From Orientallactaga sibirica (taxonomy: Eukaryota; Chordata; Mammalia; Rodentia; Dipodidae), in assembly GCA_036365145.1 (NCBI GenBank), contig JAEOAD010000025.1, forward strand, positions 31,071,001-31,135,000: a DNA stretch of 64,000 nucleotides. The letters run 5' to 3'. The translations under genes and the position numbers were made by a program. Each line of letters starts with the position of its first letter. The stretch's first letter is position 1. A model generated the notes under the pieces. That model did not search any database, was not told where the DNA came from, and was given only the letters and a program-made list of their open reading frames with translations. Below are positions 11,883 to 22,569 of this stretch, in pieces.

Positions 11883-11968
11883 CCTGATATTATCAACCAA
11901 CCTTAGTCACTCAGGTCTTACAGCCCCTGATATTATCAACCAACCTTAGTCACTCAGGTCTTAAAGCC
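11883..11968. repeat. Tandem duplication of a 43-base unit
   Basis: The block beginning CCTGATATTATCAACC and ending CAGGTCTTA occurs twice in a row with a 43-base period and one clear mismatch near the junction (CAGCCC versus AAGCC). The following 11969-12180 holds no feature I can support. Confidence 0.85.
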
Positions 11969-12179
11969 TAATACCAATACCTCTACATCTTCATTACCTG
12001 TTACCATAACCTAACAGAACTAAAAATAGCCTAACCCATCACATCTTCAAATCCTGCATAATCATGCCCTTAAAATGGAGTAGACAATCTTGGGAGATTC
12101 TCTCCTTAGTCGGGCTGGAGGATAATGAGAGAGATGAGGAAATGCCACATAGAATAGTGAGTACAATACTAGATCCAGG

Positions 12180-12313
12180 AGTGTTGGAGCACTACTTTAG
12201 TCCCACCACTCAAGGAGGTAGAGATAAGAGGATTACTGTGAGTTAGAAGCCAGCCTGGGACTATAGAGTGAGTTCCAGGTCAGCCTGGGCGAGAGTGAGA
12301 CCCTACCTCAGAA

Positions 12314-12373
<60 letters not shown>

Positions 12374-12990
12374 AGAAGAAGAAGGGAAGGAGGGAGGGAA
12401 AAAGGAAGGAAGGAAGGAAGGAAGGAAGGAAGGAAGGAAGGAAGGAAGGAAGGAGGAAGGAGGGAAGGAAGCAGGCAAGCAAGCTGGGTGTGGTGGTGCA
12501 CGCCTTTAACCCCAGCACTTGGGAGGCAGAGGTAGGAGGATTGCCATGGGTTCGAGGCCACCCTGGGGTTACATAGTTAATTCCAGGTCAGCCTGGGCTA
12601 TAGTGAGATCCTACCTTGAAAAACCAAAAATAAATAAATAAATGAATAAATAAATAAATAAAAGAAAGATGGAAGGAAAGAAGGAAGGAAGGAAGGAAGG
12701 AAGGAAGGAAGGAAGGAAGGAAGGAAGGAAGGGGGGAGGGAGGAAGGAGTGGGACCAGGTATGGTGGCATAGCCTTTAATACCAGCATTTGGGAGGCAGA
12801 GGTAGGAGGATCACTGAGTTCAAGGCCACCCTGAGAGTACATAGTGAATTCCAGGTCAGCCTGGACTAAAGCAAAACACTACCTCGAAAAAAAACAAAAA
12901 AAAAGCCAAAAAAAAAGAAAGAAAGAAAGAAAGAAAGAAAGAGAGAAAGGGAGGGAGGGAGGGAGGGAGGAAGGAAGGAATGGGGAGGTG
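12180..12990 (+). repeat. Three tandem B1 copies with tails grown into tetranucleotide arrays
   Basis: B1 (12180-12310) followed by (AAAG)n then (AAGG)n to about 12478. B1 (12484-12620) followed by (AAAT)n then (AAGG)n to about 12750. B1 (12752-12890) followed by (AAAG)n and (GGGA)n to about 12980. All are on plus, with each array starting exactly where the poly-A tail should be. Lysine/glutamate-rich open frames through this region are artefacts of the repeats. Confidence 0.9.
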
Positions 12991-13117
12991 CCTAAGGAAG
13001 CTGCCCTTGCCCCTTGCAGTTTATTGCCCTTACCCTTCTGGAGGTTTAATTGCAGGTTTAACTTTAATTACTACATACATCCTATTGTAATCTTTGCCAA
13101 ATTGTTACATTTTTGTG

Positions 13118-13372
13118 ATCCTTTTTTTTTTTTTTTTTTTGAGAGAGAGAGAGAGACAGAAAAAGGGAGAGGAAGACAGTGAATGGGCACACCAGCAGCC
13201 TCTCAGCTGCTGCAAACGAACTCCAGATGTGTCCGCCCCCTTGTGGACAAGTGCAGCATTGCACCCTTGCGTCACTGCATCTGGCTAAACGTGGGACCTG
13301 GAGATTGTAACTGACATTCTTAGGCTTAGCAGGCAGGCACCTTAACCACTAAACCATCTCACCAGCCCCATT
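13118..13372 (-). repeat. Long-form B2-like SINE
   Basis: Poly-T, GAGA run, GTGGACAAGTGCAGCATTGC block and the 5' end TAAACCATCTCACCAGCCCC at the right. This is the longer subfamily, also seen at 32.7, 46.5 and 58.7 kb. 13373-13660 is unassigned single-copy-looking sequence. Confidence 0.8.
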
Positions 13373-13659
13373 TTTGTGATCTTTTGTAACTTGCTTGCTC
13401 AACTGTCACACATGCACTATGGTAACCCATGCTTCTTTAGCCCCATATACTATAAAACTCCTTACAAACTTGAGCTCAGTGCTGATGTCATTATGGAGAG
13501 ATCTGGGCATCAGTTTGGCTGTGTAAAAACAAACTTCCTCTCCTTCATCTGACTTTCTTGACACCCAGAAATTCTGATAACAAAACCAAACCCAATGAGA
13601 GACAGAAAACCAGTGAGATACTATGTAAAAAAAAAGTACAGTAATAACTATAATTTTTG

Positions 13660-14880
13660 TTTCTTTGACCCTCTAGTTTAGGCTAACTTAGCTCACCTTG
13701 TAGCCCAGGCTAGCATGGAACTCAGTGATCCTCCTGCCTCAGCCTTCTAAGTGCTGAGATTAAAGTTGTGAGCCACTATGTCCTTTTAATAATAATAAAA
13801 AGTTAAAAATAAAAATAATTTCCAGTGATAAGGATATAGCTCAGTTGGCAGAATTTTTGTGTCACATGAGTAAGGTCTGGGGTTCAGTCCCTAACACTGT
13901 CAAGTAAAAAAGAAATGATAAAATAAAATGAAATTTAGGCATGGTGGCACACGCCTTTAATCCCAGCACTCGGGAGGCAGAGGTAGGAGGACCACTGTGA
14001 GTTTGAGGCCACCCTGAGACTACATACTGAATTCCAGGTCAGCCTGGGCCAGAGTGAGACTCTACCTCAAAAATAAAAAAAATAAAATAAAATAGGGCTG
14101 GAGAAATTTGCCTGCGAAGGCAAAGGATCCCAGTTCTATTCTCCAAGACCCACGTAAGCCAGATGCACAAGGGGCACATGCATCTGGAGTTTGTTTGCAG
14201 TGGCTAGAGGCCCTGGCATGCCCATTCTTTCTCTGTCTGCCTCTCTTCTATCTCTCCCTCTCTGCTTGCAAATAAATAAATAAAATTTTAAATAATAAAA
14301 TAAAATGATATGCTGGGTGCATACCTGTGATTCTAATACTTTGGAAGCTGAGGCTGGAGGATCTAGAGTTCAAGGACAGCCTGAGCTACCTAGGCAGACG
14401 GTCTCAAAACATAACAAATGAAAAAAGAAATATGGGCTGAGGCGATGGCTCAGCAGTTAAAGTCACTTGCTTGCAAACACTGACAGTCTCAGTTCAATTC
14501 CCCAGTACCCATGTAAAAGCCAGACACACAAAGTGGTGCATATCTGGAGTTTATTTGTGGTGGCAAGAGGCCCTGGCCTCCCATACTCTGTCGGTCTCTC
14601 AAAATAAATTAATAAAAATATATTTAAAAATAAAGGAATGCAGAGAAAAGAACTTTGAAGTTATGTAATCTGTACCACACACATATATAATATATATAAC
14701 ACATGTATACTATATATTATATGTTATATATATATTGGTTTTTCGAAGTAGGATCTCATTCAAGTTGAGGCTAACCTGGAATTCACACTATGTAATTGCA
14801 CGGTGGCCTTGAACTCAGGGTGACCTAACCTCTGCCTTCCAAGTGCTGGGATTAAAGGTGTGTACCACACCCAGCTATAT
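13660..14880. repeat. SINE cluster around the ID element
   Basis: Old B1 on minus (13660-13785), ID on plus (listed separately), B1 on plus (13936-14085), B2-like on plus (14093-14300), old B1 on plus (14308-14420), B2-like on plus (14433-14625), an AT-rich (TATA) tract (14670-14735), B1 on minus (14738-14878). Confidence 0.7.
13830..13915 (+). repeat. ID-type SINE (tRNA-Ala-derived)
   Basis: TAGCTCAGTTGGCAGA (A box) and GGGGTTCAGTCCC (B box) at tRNA-like spacing, with an A-rich tail. It is diverged from functional tRNA, with no acceptor stem pairing that I can see, so I call it a SINE and not a tRNA gene. Confidence 0.75.
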
Positions 14881-15897
14881 ATTTATTTATGAAATATTTA
14901 AATATCATTTTAAAATTTAAAGTTAAGGTAAAGTTCAGCTTTGAGTCAGTGTTAACTGAATTATTAAGAAGTCTCCAAGATCAAGATAGAAGACTAGTTG
15001 AAAAGAAAAAGGGATTCAGTGGATGGGGGAATTCAGGAGGAGAGAAAAAGGAGGGTGGTGATGGGGAATTAGGATTATGGTATATTGTCTATATGTACAG
15101 GAGTTGACAATTTAAAAAGAAAGAATGAAACCTCCAGGGACACACTTATGAAAGTCCACAAGAACTGGGTCACTTATTACTTGCTTTTAGGATCAGTTAA
15201 TATAAACCAGTGAGACTACATCATTGCCCAGAATTACTGGAGTTACATAAGGCTCCAGAAATTTCCTGACTTGCAACATTCTTTAGCCTGCATCTATCCT
15301 TGCTCTTCCTGGTAAAGTCCAGCCTACGTTGTTACAGACTTGTTAACCTTTGCCAGTTGGCTGGATGTGTTTCATTATTGGTGTGAAACAATTTTTACTA
15401 ATGAAGTAGGCAGACTGCTATATGATAGTACTGAATTTTGCTGACAGGGAAAAGGTGAAGTTAGAACTTGCATGTAAATCATCTAGCTAGGTAGTCACAG
15501 TTAGTCATCATTCTCACCAACAACACTGTACTGTGTCTGGAGTGTTTCTCAAACTGAGTAGCAATTACAATGGTTTGCAGGCCTGATTTGCACCACTTTG
15601 GAAAATCCTCAGGTAGTATGTGAATGCACTGAGGTGGGTAAAGCTGAGGGACAATCTCTACATGGGTTAATTTCACAATAATTACTCATGTCAGGGAACA
15701 GTGGTTGAACATTCCAGCCTTATTCCTGTGTGGCTGAACTTATGCTTATTATCAGTCTGACATGCTGAAGCACTTGAAAAAATTCCCCATTTTGAATATG
15801 TCCTGTGGTTATAGATAGGAAGACATGAGCAGGCTTGGAAGTTATTGAAGGGGGGGTCCCACCTCCTGTATCTCTGGTAACATTAGAGAGACAGGAG
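14881..15897. other. Intergenic sequence with a short L1 tail
   Basis: An L1-like 3' end on plus at about 15040-15115 (purine tract, then TATATTGTCTATATG...GTTGACAATTTAAA). The rest (15120-15897) is single-copy-looking with no convincing ORF, splice pattern or repeat that I recognise. The open frames on minus at 15479-15676 and 15720-15917 have no supporting features. Confidence 0.5.
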
Positions 15898-16728
15898 AGC
15901 TGGGCATGGTGGCACATGCCTTTAATCCCAGCACTTGGGAGGCAGAGTTAGGAGGATCACCATGAGTTTGAGGCCACCCTGAGAATACAGTGAATTCCAA
16001 ATCAGCCTGGGCTGCTAGAGTGAGCGAGACCCCATCTTGAAAAACCAAAAAAAAAAAAAAAAAAAAAAAAAAAGAGATTGAGAGACATGACAATAATCCC
16101 TCCATAGAATTTAAAATCACTTATGAAAGAGAAGATGATGGAATCAGCTGGGCTTATCTGAAAGAAAGCTAATTTGAATTTACCTCTGGCCCTGTGTGGA
16201 GACATATTATTCTAAACTATTCAAAAATTTAAGATTATGGTTCCCCTCCCTTAAGAGTTAATCCAACTAAGTGCTGGGGAGATAGCTCAGTGTGCTTGCT
16301 TGCAAAGCCTGCCAGTCTGGTTTTGATCCCCCATTCTCCAATACCCACCTAAATAAAGCCAGATGCACAAAGTGCCATGTGGATCAGGAGTTTGCAGCAA
16401 GAGACCCTGATGTGCACTTTCTCTTTTTCTCCCCCTCTCTCTCAAATAAATTTAAAAAAATTAAAAACAGTTAAGCCAACTGAGCCTGTTGACCACTTAG
16501 CCAAGAGACTACCTACAGACATGCTAAAGATGTATGAGGAATAATTATCTTCTTAAGAAGATAATGTACTTACACCTGCAAAAGCCCCTCCCTCAGGGCA
16601 GTTGCTTTCAGATCCTCACAAAGCTGTCACTATATGTTTGGGTTCTCTGTTTCCAACCCTGAACCTAACAAATGCTTCTTTTCTCTGAATGGAATTTACT
16701 GCATCACTTAGTACTTAATTATAAACAC

Positions 16729-16762
<34 letters not shown>

Positions 16763-16905
16763 GTTTTTCTAGGTAGGGTTTCACTCTAGTCCAGGCTGAC
16801 CTGGAATTTACTATGTAGTATCAGGGTGGCCTTGAACTCACGGTGATCCTCCTACCTCTGCCTCCCGAGTGCTGGGATTAAAGGCATGCACCACCACACC
16901 TGGAT
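15898..16905. repeat. SINEs: B1(+), B2-like(+), B1(-)
   Basis: B1 on plus (15898-16072, long A tail), B2-like on plus (16272-16470), B1 on minus (16735-16905, long poly-T). Between them (16080-16270 and 16475-16730) is sequence without a recognised feature. Confidence 0.8.
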
Positions 16906-16919
16906 TTAAACACTACTGT

Positions 16920-17476
16920 ATTTTTAAAAAATTTTTTTATTTATTTATTTATTCGAGAGAAAGAGGCAGACAAAGAGTATAGGCAGGCCAGGGCCTCCTG
17001 CCCCTGCAAACAAACTCCAGACACATGTGCATCTGTACATTTGGCTTTATGTAGTATGTTGGTTTGAATTAGGTGTCCCCCATAAACTCGTGTGTTCTAA
17101 ATGCTGGGCCTCCAGCTGGTGGCAATTTGGGAATTGGAGCCTCCTGGAGGTGTGTTGTTGTGGGTTCATGGGTGTTCTAGCTAGTTCCCCACTGCCAGTG
17201 TTTGGCACACTCTCCTGGAGCTATTGTCCACCTGATGTTGGCCAGGAGGTGATGTTTAGTCTTTGCACATGCCACATTTTCACCTGCCATCATGGAGCTT
17301 CCCCTTCAGTTTGTAAGCCAAAATAAAACCTTTTCTCCAGGCAGCTGCTTTTGGCCAGGTGCTTTGTACAAGCAATGTGAAGCTAACTGCAACATGTAGA
17401 TACTGGGCAATTGAACCAGAGCCATTAGGCTTTGCAAGCAAGTACCTTTAACCACTGAGCAATTTCTCCAGCCCCA
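16920..17476 (-). repeat. B2-like SINE split by an LTR insertion
   Basis: A minus-strand B2-like element is present in two parts, 16920-17054 and 17400-17476. The parts join logically (…TTGGCTTTATGTAG / ATACTGGGCAATTG…) if the intervening LTR is removed, with ATGTAG duplicated at 17049-17054 and 17394-17399. Confidence 0.8.
17055..17393 (+). mobile_element. MaLR-like LTR inserted in a SINE
   Basis: About 340 bases opening TATGTTGGTTTGAATTAGG and ending AAGCTAACTGCAAC, with TGTAAGCCAAAATAAAACC (poly(A) signal) about 80 bases before the end. It is flanked by a 6-base duplication ATGTAG. It resembles the 2414-2960 family but is a different subfamily. A 3' fragment of a related LTR lies at about 17553-17680 (plus). 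Confidence 0.7.
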
Positions 17477-19125
17477 CTGTATTTTTTTGTTTGTTTGTTT
17501 GGGTTTTCAAGGTAGAGTCTCTCTCTAGCCCAGGCTGACCTGAAATTCACTATGCCATCATTTTCCCCTGCCATCATGGAGCTTCCCCTTGAGTCTGTAA
17601 GCCAAAATAAACTCTTTTTACCCAAAGCTGCTCTTGGTCGGGTGATTTCTGCCAGCAATGCAAACCTGACTGAAACACAGGAGTTCTGTCTCAGAGGCCT
17701 GAGATGGTACAGAGATGAGTGAGGCCAAAGACTTCTAAAAACTGGCAGTTTGCCATCAGTCAGGTGTGTGACACAGCAGCACTTGGGAGATGGAGGAAGG
17801 AAGATCAGGAACTCATGAGTCCACACCAGTCAGGAATACACTGTAAAAACAACCAACCAAAGCTGGTCATGGTGGCCCATGCCTTTAATCCCAGCACTCA
17901 GGAGGCAGAGGTAGGAGGATCGCCATGAGTTTGAGGCCGCCCTGAGACTACACAGTGAATTCCAGGTCAGCCTGGACTAGAGTGAGACTCTACCTGGGGG
18001 AAAAAAAAACAAGAAAGCAACAATAACAACAACAACAACAAAAAAAAAACCCAGTTTAGCAAGGCTGGTAGTATAGATGTCTAGGGCACTGAGCTCACAT
18101 GCATGCTGTGAACTACATTCCCAATCCTCTTGCTTTTTTTCTAGGCATGCTTTGAACTTTTCATCCTCCTGCCCCTGCCTTTCCAGGAGGTGCACTGAGA
18201 CCTGGCCTTAAAAATTTAGTCTTGCTGGGCATGGTGGTTATATGCCTTTAATCCCAGTACTAGGGAGGCATAGGTAGAAGGATGAGTTCGAGGCCACCCT
18301 GATGCTACATAATGAATTCCAAGTCAGCCCGAGATAGAGGAAGACTCTATCTCGAACCCCCCTCCAAAAAAACAAAAAACAAAACAAAACAAAACAAAAA
18401 ACACAACTTGGGTCTTGCCAGACTCTGCATGGAGTTTTAGTTTCTTGTGTTAATTTCCTTTTTGGGGGGAAGGGAGGTTTGCTTCAGCCTCTCCAGTGCT
18501 GGGATTAAAGGCTTGCACCACCACACCTGGCTCTTCAGTTAATTTCTGTATGATCTCTGATAAATTCTTTAGTCTCTGTGCACAATTGCTCTCCTGTAAA
18601 ATGGGGATTTTTAAATAAGCAATTTATTCATTAGTTTTTTCAAATGCAGTAAGGTGATTTGTGTTAAAGAACAGTTCCTGGAACCTAAGTGTTTGACAAA
18701 TATTTGTCACAATTCTGTGTGAGAACAGTAGGGAAACAGCGAAAGTTCTATTTACCCACAGTTAGCTAACACAATTAACTATGTGACAGGGCCCTTTCTT
18801 TTTCTCCTTCCTACTAAGGCCAGTTGGTTTCCAGCGGCCTCAAGCATCAGGCACAGCCCTTAAAAGTATAAAGGTAGTAAACATTCTAGTGGCTAGTTTG
18901 TATATTTGTGGAGAACTTTAAAAATTTTTTATTTATTTGCAAGCACAGAGAGAGAGAGAGAGAAGAGACAGAGAAATAGAGAATGGGCGCATCAAGGCCT
19001 CCAGCCACTACAAATGAACTCCAGATGCATGTGCCACCTTGTGCATCTGGTGCACGTGGGTCCTGGAGAATCCAACCTGTGTCCTTAAGCAAGTCCCTTA
19101 GCTGCTTAGCCATCTCTCCAGCCCG
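17477..19125. repeat. SINEs, LTR fragment and short unique stretches
   Basis: Truncated B1 on minus (17483-17552), LTR fragment (17553-17680), B1 on plus (17862-18010), B1 on plus (18220-18400), B1 fragment on minus (18470-18535), B2-like on minus (18915-19125). The interval 18540-18910 looks single-copy and has no gene signal. Confidence 0.65.
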
Positions 19126-19380
19126 GGAACTTTTTTTACACTAAGGGACTAGTTCAATCAGTTAACTCCTTTAGTTCTTACTCCCATCATCAGCAAAACC
19201 AAGTAAATGAAAAACACAAATCCACACTTCATTGTTTAAATGGCAGCTGGTTTTCACTACTAGGAAGAAATCTTAACAGTTATCGTCGAGGTCTGTTTAA
19301 AAGTAATTTTATGCATGGCTCAAAATAAAGCAAAACAAAATTAAGAGGCTTCTTCCCAGAGTTCAGAAATTGGGAAGCAC
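19126..19380. other. Unique sequence upstream of the PNRC1 CpG island
   Basis: AT-rich, SINE-free sequence immediately before the CpG island. No motif beyond chance is claimed. Confidence 0.4.
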
Positions 19381-19759
19381 CAGTAGCCAGGATCCTTCCT
19401 CCTAACGCCCACTACTTCCTCTGGACCACCCCCTCACCAAAGTCAGCCGACTCTCGGTCAGGCCCTCGCCCAGTTGGGCGGGTGCGGGGCAAGCGGGGGA
19501 AGGAGGGACAAGACTCCAACTTCATTGTTCCGGAGACCGACTCTTCCCGAAAACGAGTCGCCAGCGAACGCCTGCGCAGTGCGGCCTCTTTGTGCCCTGC
19601 TGCAGCAGCTTGTTTGTGTCCCCAACCGGAGCAATGAGGGGCGGAGCCTCCGAGACTCGGCACGCGCGGATTGGGTCCCCATAGGAAGGTGGGCGGGCCC
19701 AGGGCGGAGCTCCAGATAACAACACTCTAAAAGCGGGCTGGGGCTGTTTGTTGCTGCGC

Positions 19760-19858
19760 CGCTTCGCCCTAGTCATGGTCCTCGTTCTCTGGCCTTCCTC
19801 TGCAGCAGCCATCGCCGCCGTGTGAGCGCTGGCTCCGATCCTCCCGCTCGCCAGCGCC
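19760..19858 (+). other. PNRC1: PNRC1 5' UTR (left limit approximate)
   Basis: Leader inferred from the TATA-like element and the coding start. It contains a 16-codon upstream ORF at 19775-19825 (listed separately). The main ATG at 19859 has G at -3 and A at +4. Confidence 0.5.
19775..19825 (+). promoter_or_regulatory. Upstream ORF in the PNRC1 leader
   Basis: ATG GTC CTC ... GCC GTG TGA: 16 codons and a stop, ending 33 bases before the main start codon. The ATG has G at -3 and G at +4, a strong context and at least as good as that of the main ATG. If transcription starts upstream of 19775, scanning ribosomes should meet it first and PNRC1 would depend on leaky scanning or reinitiation. Confidence 0.55.
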
Positions 19859-20386
19859 ATGACTGTCGTCTCGGTCCCGCAGCGGGAGCCACTGGTTGTG
19901 GGCGGCCGCCTCGCGCCGCTGGGCTTCTCTACCCGCGGCTACCTCGGGGCCCTTCCAATGGTGACCCCGGCTCCGCCGCCTCTGCCCCGGATTTCTGACC
20001 CCCGCGCACTGCCCTCGACCCTCTTCCTCCCGCACTTCCTCGGGGGAGACGGCTCCTGCCTGAACCCCCAGCCTCGCACCCCGGTCGCTCTGCCCCACTG
20101 CAGCCTGTCCGCGGCTGCAGGCACCCCTCGAGCGGCGCCCAAGAAGCGGCGGAAGAAAAAGGTGCGGGCCAGCCCAGCGGGCCAGCTGCCCAGTCGCTTC
20201 CACCAGTACCAGCAGCACAGGCCGAGCCTGGAGGGCGGCTGGAGCGCGGCCACGGGCCAGGCCGGAGCGCAGGAGGTGCCGGGCCAGGCCACTGCTCCAG
20301 CCCCGACCCCCAACACCCCACCGGAGAGGGCGAGCCCCGGGCCGCTGGGGTCAGCGGCGCCCGGCCACCCCACGCTCCGAAAAGAG
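19859..20386 (+). CDS. PNRC1: PNRC1 exon 1, coding part (proline-rich nuclear receptor coactivator 1)
   Basis: Encodes residues 1-176, starting [20 protein letters not shown], which I recognise as PNRC1. It is followed by a phase-0 donor (AAAGAG|GTAAGG, GT at 20387). The segment is rich in proline and alanine. It has a basic nuclear/nucleolar localisation signal PKKRRKKK at residues 94-101, followed by the conserved [17 protein letters not shown]. Joined to exon 2 (23146-23589) it gives a 323-residue protein, against 327 in human. The small difference lies in the low-complexity PTPN-type linker near residues 140-170. PNRC1 is a small nuclear protein that binds nuclear receptors. Published work also links it to recruiting the DCP1/DCP2 decapping machinery to the nucleolus. 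Long open frames on both strands here are GC-driven shadows. Confidence 0.96.
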
Positions 20387-20424
20387 GTAAGGGTCGCCAA
20401 GGGCCTGGCGCGGCGCGGCCCCGA

Positions 20425-20455
20425 GGGGCGGGGGCGGGGGGGCGGGGCGGGGCGG
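20425..20455 (+). promoter_or_regulatory. G-quadruplex motif next to the PNRC1 5' splice site
   Basis: Five or more runs of at least four G separated by single C residues on the coding strand, starting 38 bases after the donor GT. It would form in the pre-mRNA as well as in DNA. The motif is direct; folding is inferred. Confidence 0.7.
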
Positions 20456-20538
20456 CTGTTTACTCGGGAGGGAAGTTTCCGTGACGCCCGCTCTGTCTGG
20501 CTGGCCCGAGATGGGGCAGGAGGCCTGCGCCGGCACTG

Positions 20539-20568
20539 CCCATTGGCTTCCGCGAACCAGCCAATGGG
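20539..20568. promoter_or_regulatory. Inverted pair of CCAAT boxes in intron 1
   Basis: Perfect 10-base arms CCCATTGGCT (20539-20548) and AGCCAATGGG (20559-20568) separated by 10 bases. Each arm is an extended NF-Y consensus. TGACGCAAG at about 20668 resembles a C/EBP-ATF composite element. All lie inside the CpG island and downstream of exon 1. Confidence 0.6.
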
Positions 20569-22003
20569 AGCCGCTGCTGCGCCCCAGCAACAGCCCCGAT
20601 TTAGAAGGCTGGCGGCGTTCCAGGGACTTTCGGCGGCGTCGGGGCCGCGCGCCGCGCTCGGGAGGGCTGACGCAAGCGCGTGCTACGTGCGGAGCTCTCC
20701 GCTGCTCAGGAAGGAGGCGCGGCAGGGGTGGGGGGGCGCTGGCTGCTGGCTTGTCGCCTTCCGGGATATTGTGGTCCGCTCTTCGTCCACTGATCGCGAG
20801 GATGGTTTCTAACGTCACCGGTAGCCTTGGCGGGCGGGCCTACCCACTTGTCGGACTTGAGAAGTTTCAAAGTTGGTAGGAAGGTTTTTAGTGCTCGGCC
20901 TCATGGCTTGGTTTCGTATGCTATCGGATGCACAGAAGGTCCCGCAGGGTCTGGACTAGTAGTCAAACTCATCCAGAACTGCTGTTGGCGCTTACGCATC
21001 CCCATGGACTGCAGGCCAGGCCCGCCACACCAAGCAGCGAGTGTTCTGCATAGGTTTTGGAAAGAAGTTTCCAACTGAATGTATACATTATCAATCGAAT
21101 CAACTGCCATGTGATAAGAAGGAATGATGATTAAAGGAACTCCTAATTTTGTATATGAACTTAATGTTTTGTTTTTTTTTTTACCTTACTCTTTTTTTTA
21201 ACCGCCCCCTCTTCCCCTCCCCCGTAGGGTCTCTAGCCCATGCTCACCTGGCACTCAATCTGTATCCCAGTCTGGTCTCAGCTCAAGATGTTCCTCCTAC
21301 CTCTGCCTCCTGCGTGCTGAGTATAAAGGCATGTGCCTTACTGAAATTTTTTACAAATATGTATACATTATATATGTATATAATGTATATTAATCCTAAT
21401 TATTTTCCATTACCTTTTCATAATTCTCCAACCCCTTTCTACTACCCCTTCCTATTGCAAGTAATCTTACAAAAATAAAACATTTTATTCTCTCTTTTTT
21501 TCCTAAGTAGTGTCTCACTCTAGCACTGACTGAAGTAAAGTTCACTATGTAGTTTCAGGCTAGCCTCAAACTCAGGGTGATCCTGCTACTGCTGTGTCCT
21601 AAATGCTGGTATCAAAGGCGTGGGCTACCATGCCCTGCTTATTTTCTTAATTTCAGTGATTAATCCCATTGATGAAAATAACTTACAGCCATTTAAGTAT
21701 TGGACTGAGAGCCCATGTAACCCAGGCTGGGCTTGAACTCCTGATCTTGCTGGAATAATAGTCATTCACCAACACAACTTGTTCTTTTTTTGGGGGGGGG
21801 AGCTGAGAAGACAGGAGGGGCCAGTATCTTACTCTAGCTCAGGCTAACCTTGAACTCACTATGTAGCCCAAGCTGGACAGGAATTCACAGCAATTCTCCT
21901 TCCTCAGCCTCTGCAGTTACAGGCCAGGGCAAGGTTTTTTTTGTCCCCCTCCCCCCCACTGCTGGGATTAAAGGTGTGTATCACAATGAACAGTGTAAAT
22001 ATC

Positions 22004-22043
<40 letters not shown>

Positions 22044-22538
22044 GGTGCACTGGGACCTTTTGCCATTGCATACAGGCTCCAGAGGCATGCATCACTTTCT
22101 GCATCTGTGTTTGTGTGGGTACTGGGAAATCACTCCCAGGCCAGCAGGCTTTGCAAGTAAGTGCCTTTAACTGATGAGCCAACTCCCCAGCCCTGGTGGT
22201 GGTGGTTTTTTTCAAAGTAGGGTGTCACTCTAGCCCAGGCTGACCTGGCACACTCTAGTTCCAGGCTGTCCTTGAACTCACAGCAATCCTACTTCTGCCT
22301 CCTGAGTGCTGGGACTGAAGGTGTGCGCTACCATGCCTAGCTGCCTGGTTTCTTTCAAGGCAGGGTCTCACTCTAGCTCAGGCTGACCTGGAATTCACTA
22401 TGTTTTCTCAGGGTGGTCTAGAACTCACTGCGTTCCTCCTACCTCTGCCTTCTGAGTGCTGGGATTAAAGGTATGTGCCACCATGCCCAGCCTGCTTTCT
22501 CCTGCTCCTCCTCCTCCTCCTCCTCCTCCTCTTCTTCT

Positions 22539-22569
<31 letters not shown>

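Larger units (their letters stand above)
19380..20870 (+). promoter_or_regulatory. PNRC1: CpG island and promoter of PNRC1
   Basis: About 1.5 kb of CpG-dense DNA spanning promoter, exon 1 and the start of intron 1. Upstream of the coding start: an NRF1-like TGCGCAGTGCGG (19573-19584), GC boxes (around 19637-19650, 19691-19700, 19701-19710), an inverted CCAAT box GATTGG (19669-19674) and a TATA-like TCTAAAAG near 19726-19733. The last would place the start at about 19755-19765. Motif functions are inferred. Confidence 0.75.

Noticed and set aside
12268..12576. Lysine/arginine/glutamate-rich 102-codon frame
   Set aside because: Runs through a B1 and its (AAAG)/(AAGG) tail; a low-complexity artefact.
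13830..13915. tRNA gene call from good A and B boxes
   Set aside because: Sequence beyond the boxes does not form a tRNA acceptor stem, and the A-rich tail marks it as an ID SINE. The same applies to B2-like elements with RNA polymerase III boxes.
20387..20812. Continuation of the PNRC1 exon 1 frame to give a 317-residue protein
   Set aside because: It passes a strong donor (AAAGAG|GTAAGG) exactly where the family's exon 1 ends, and the extension has no similarity to PNRC proteins. At most it is an intron-retention product.
19929..20818. Several 130-155 codon frames antisense to PNRC1 exon 1 and intron start
   Set aside because: GC-rich DNA has few stop codons on either strand. These frames overlap the recognised PNRC1 coding frame and show no domains.
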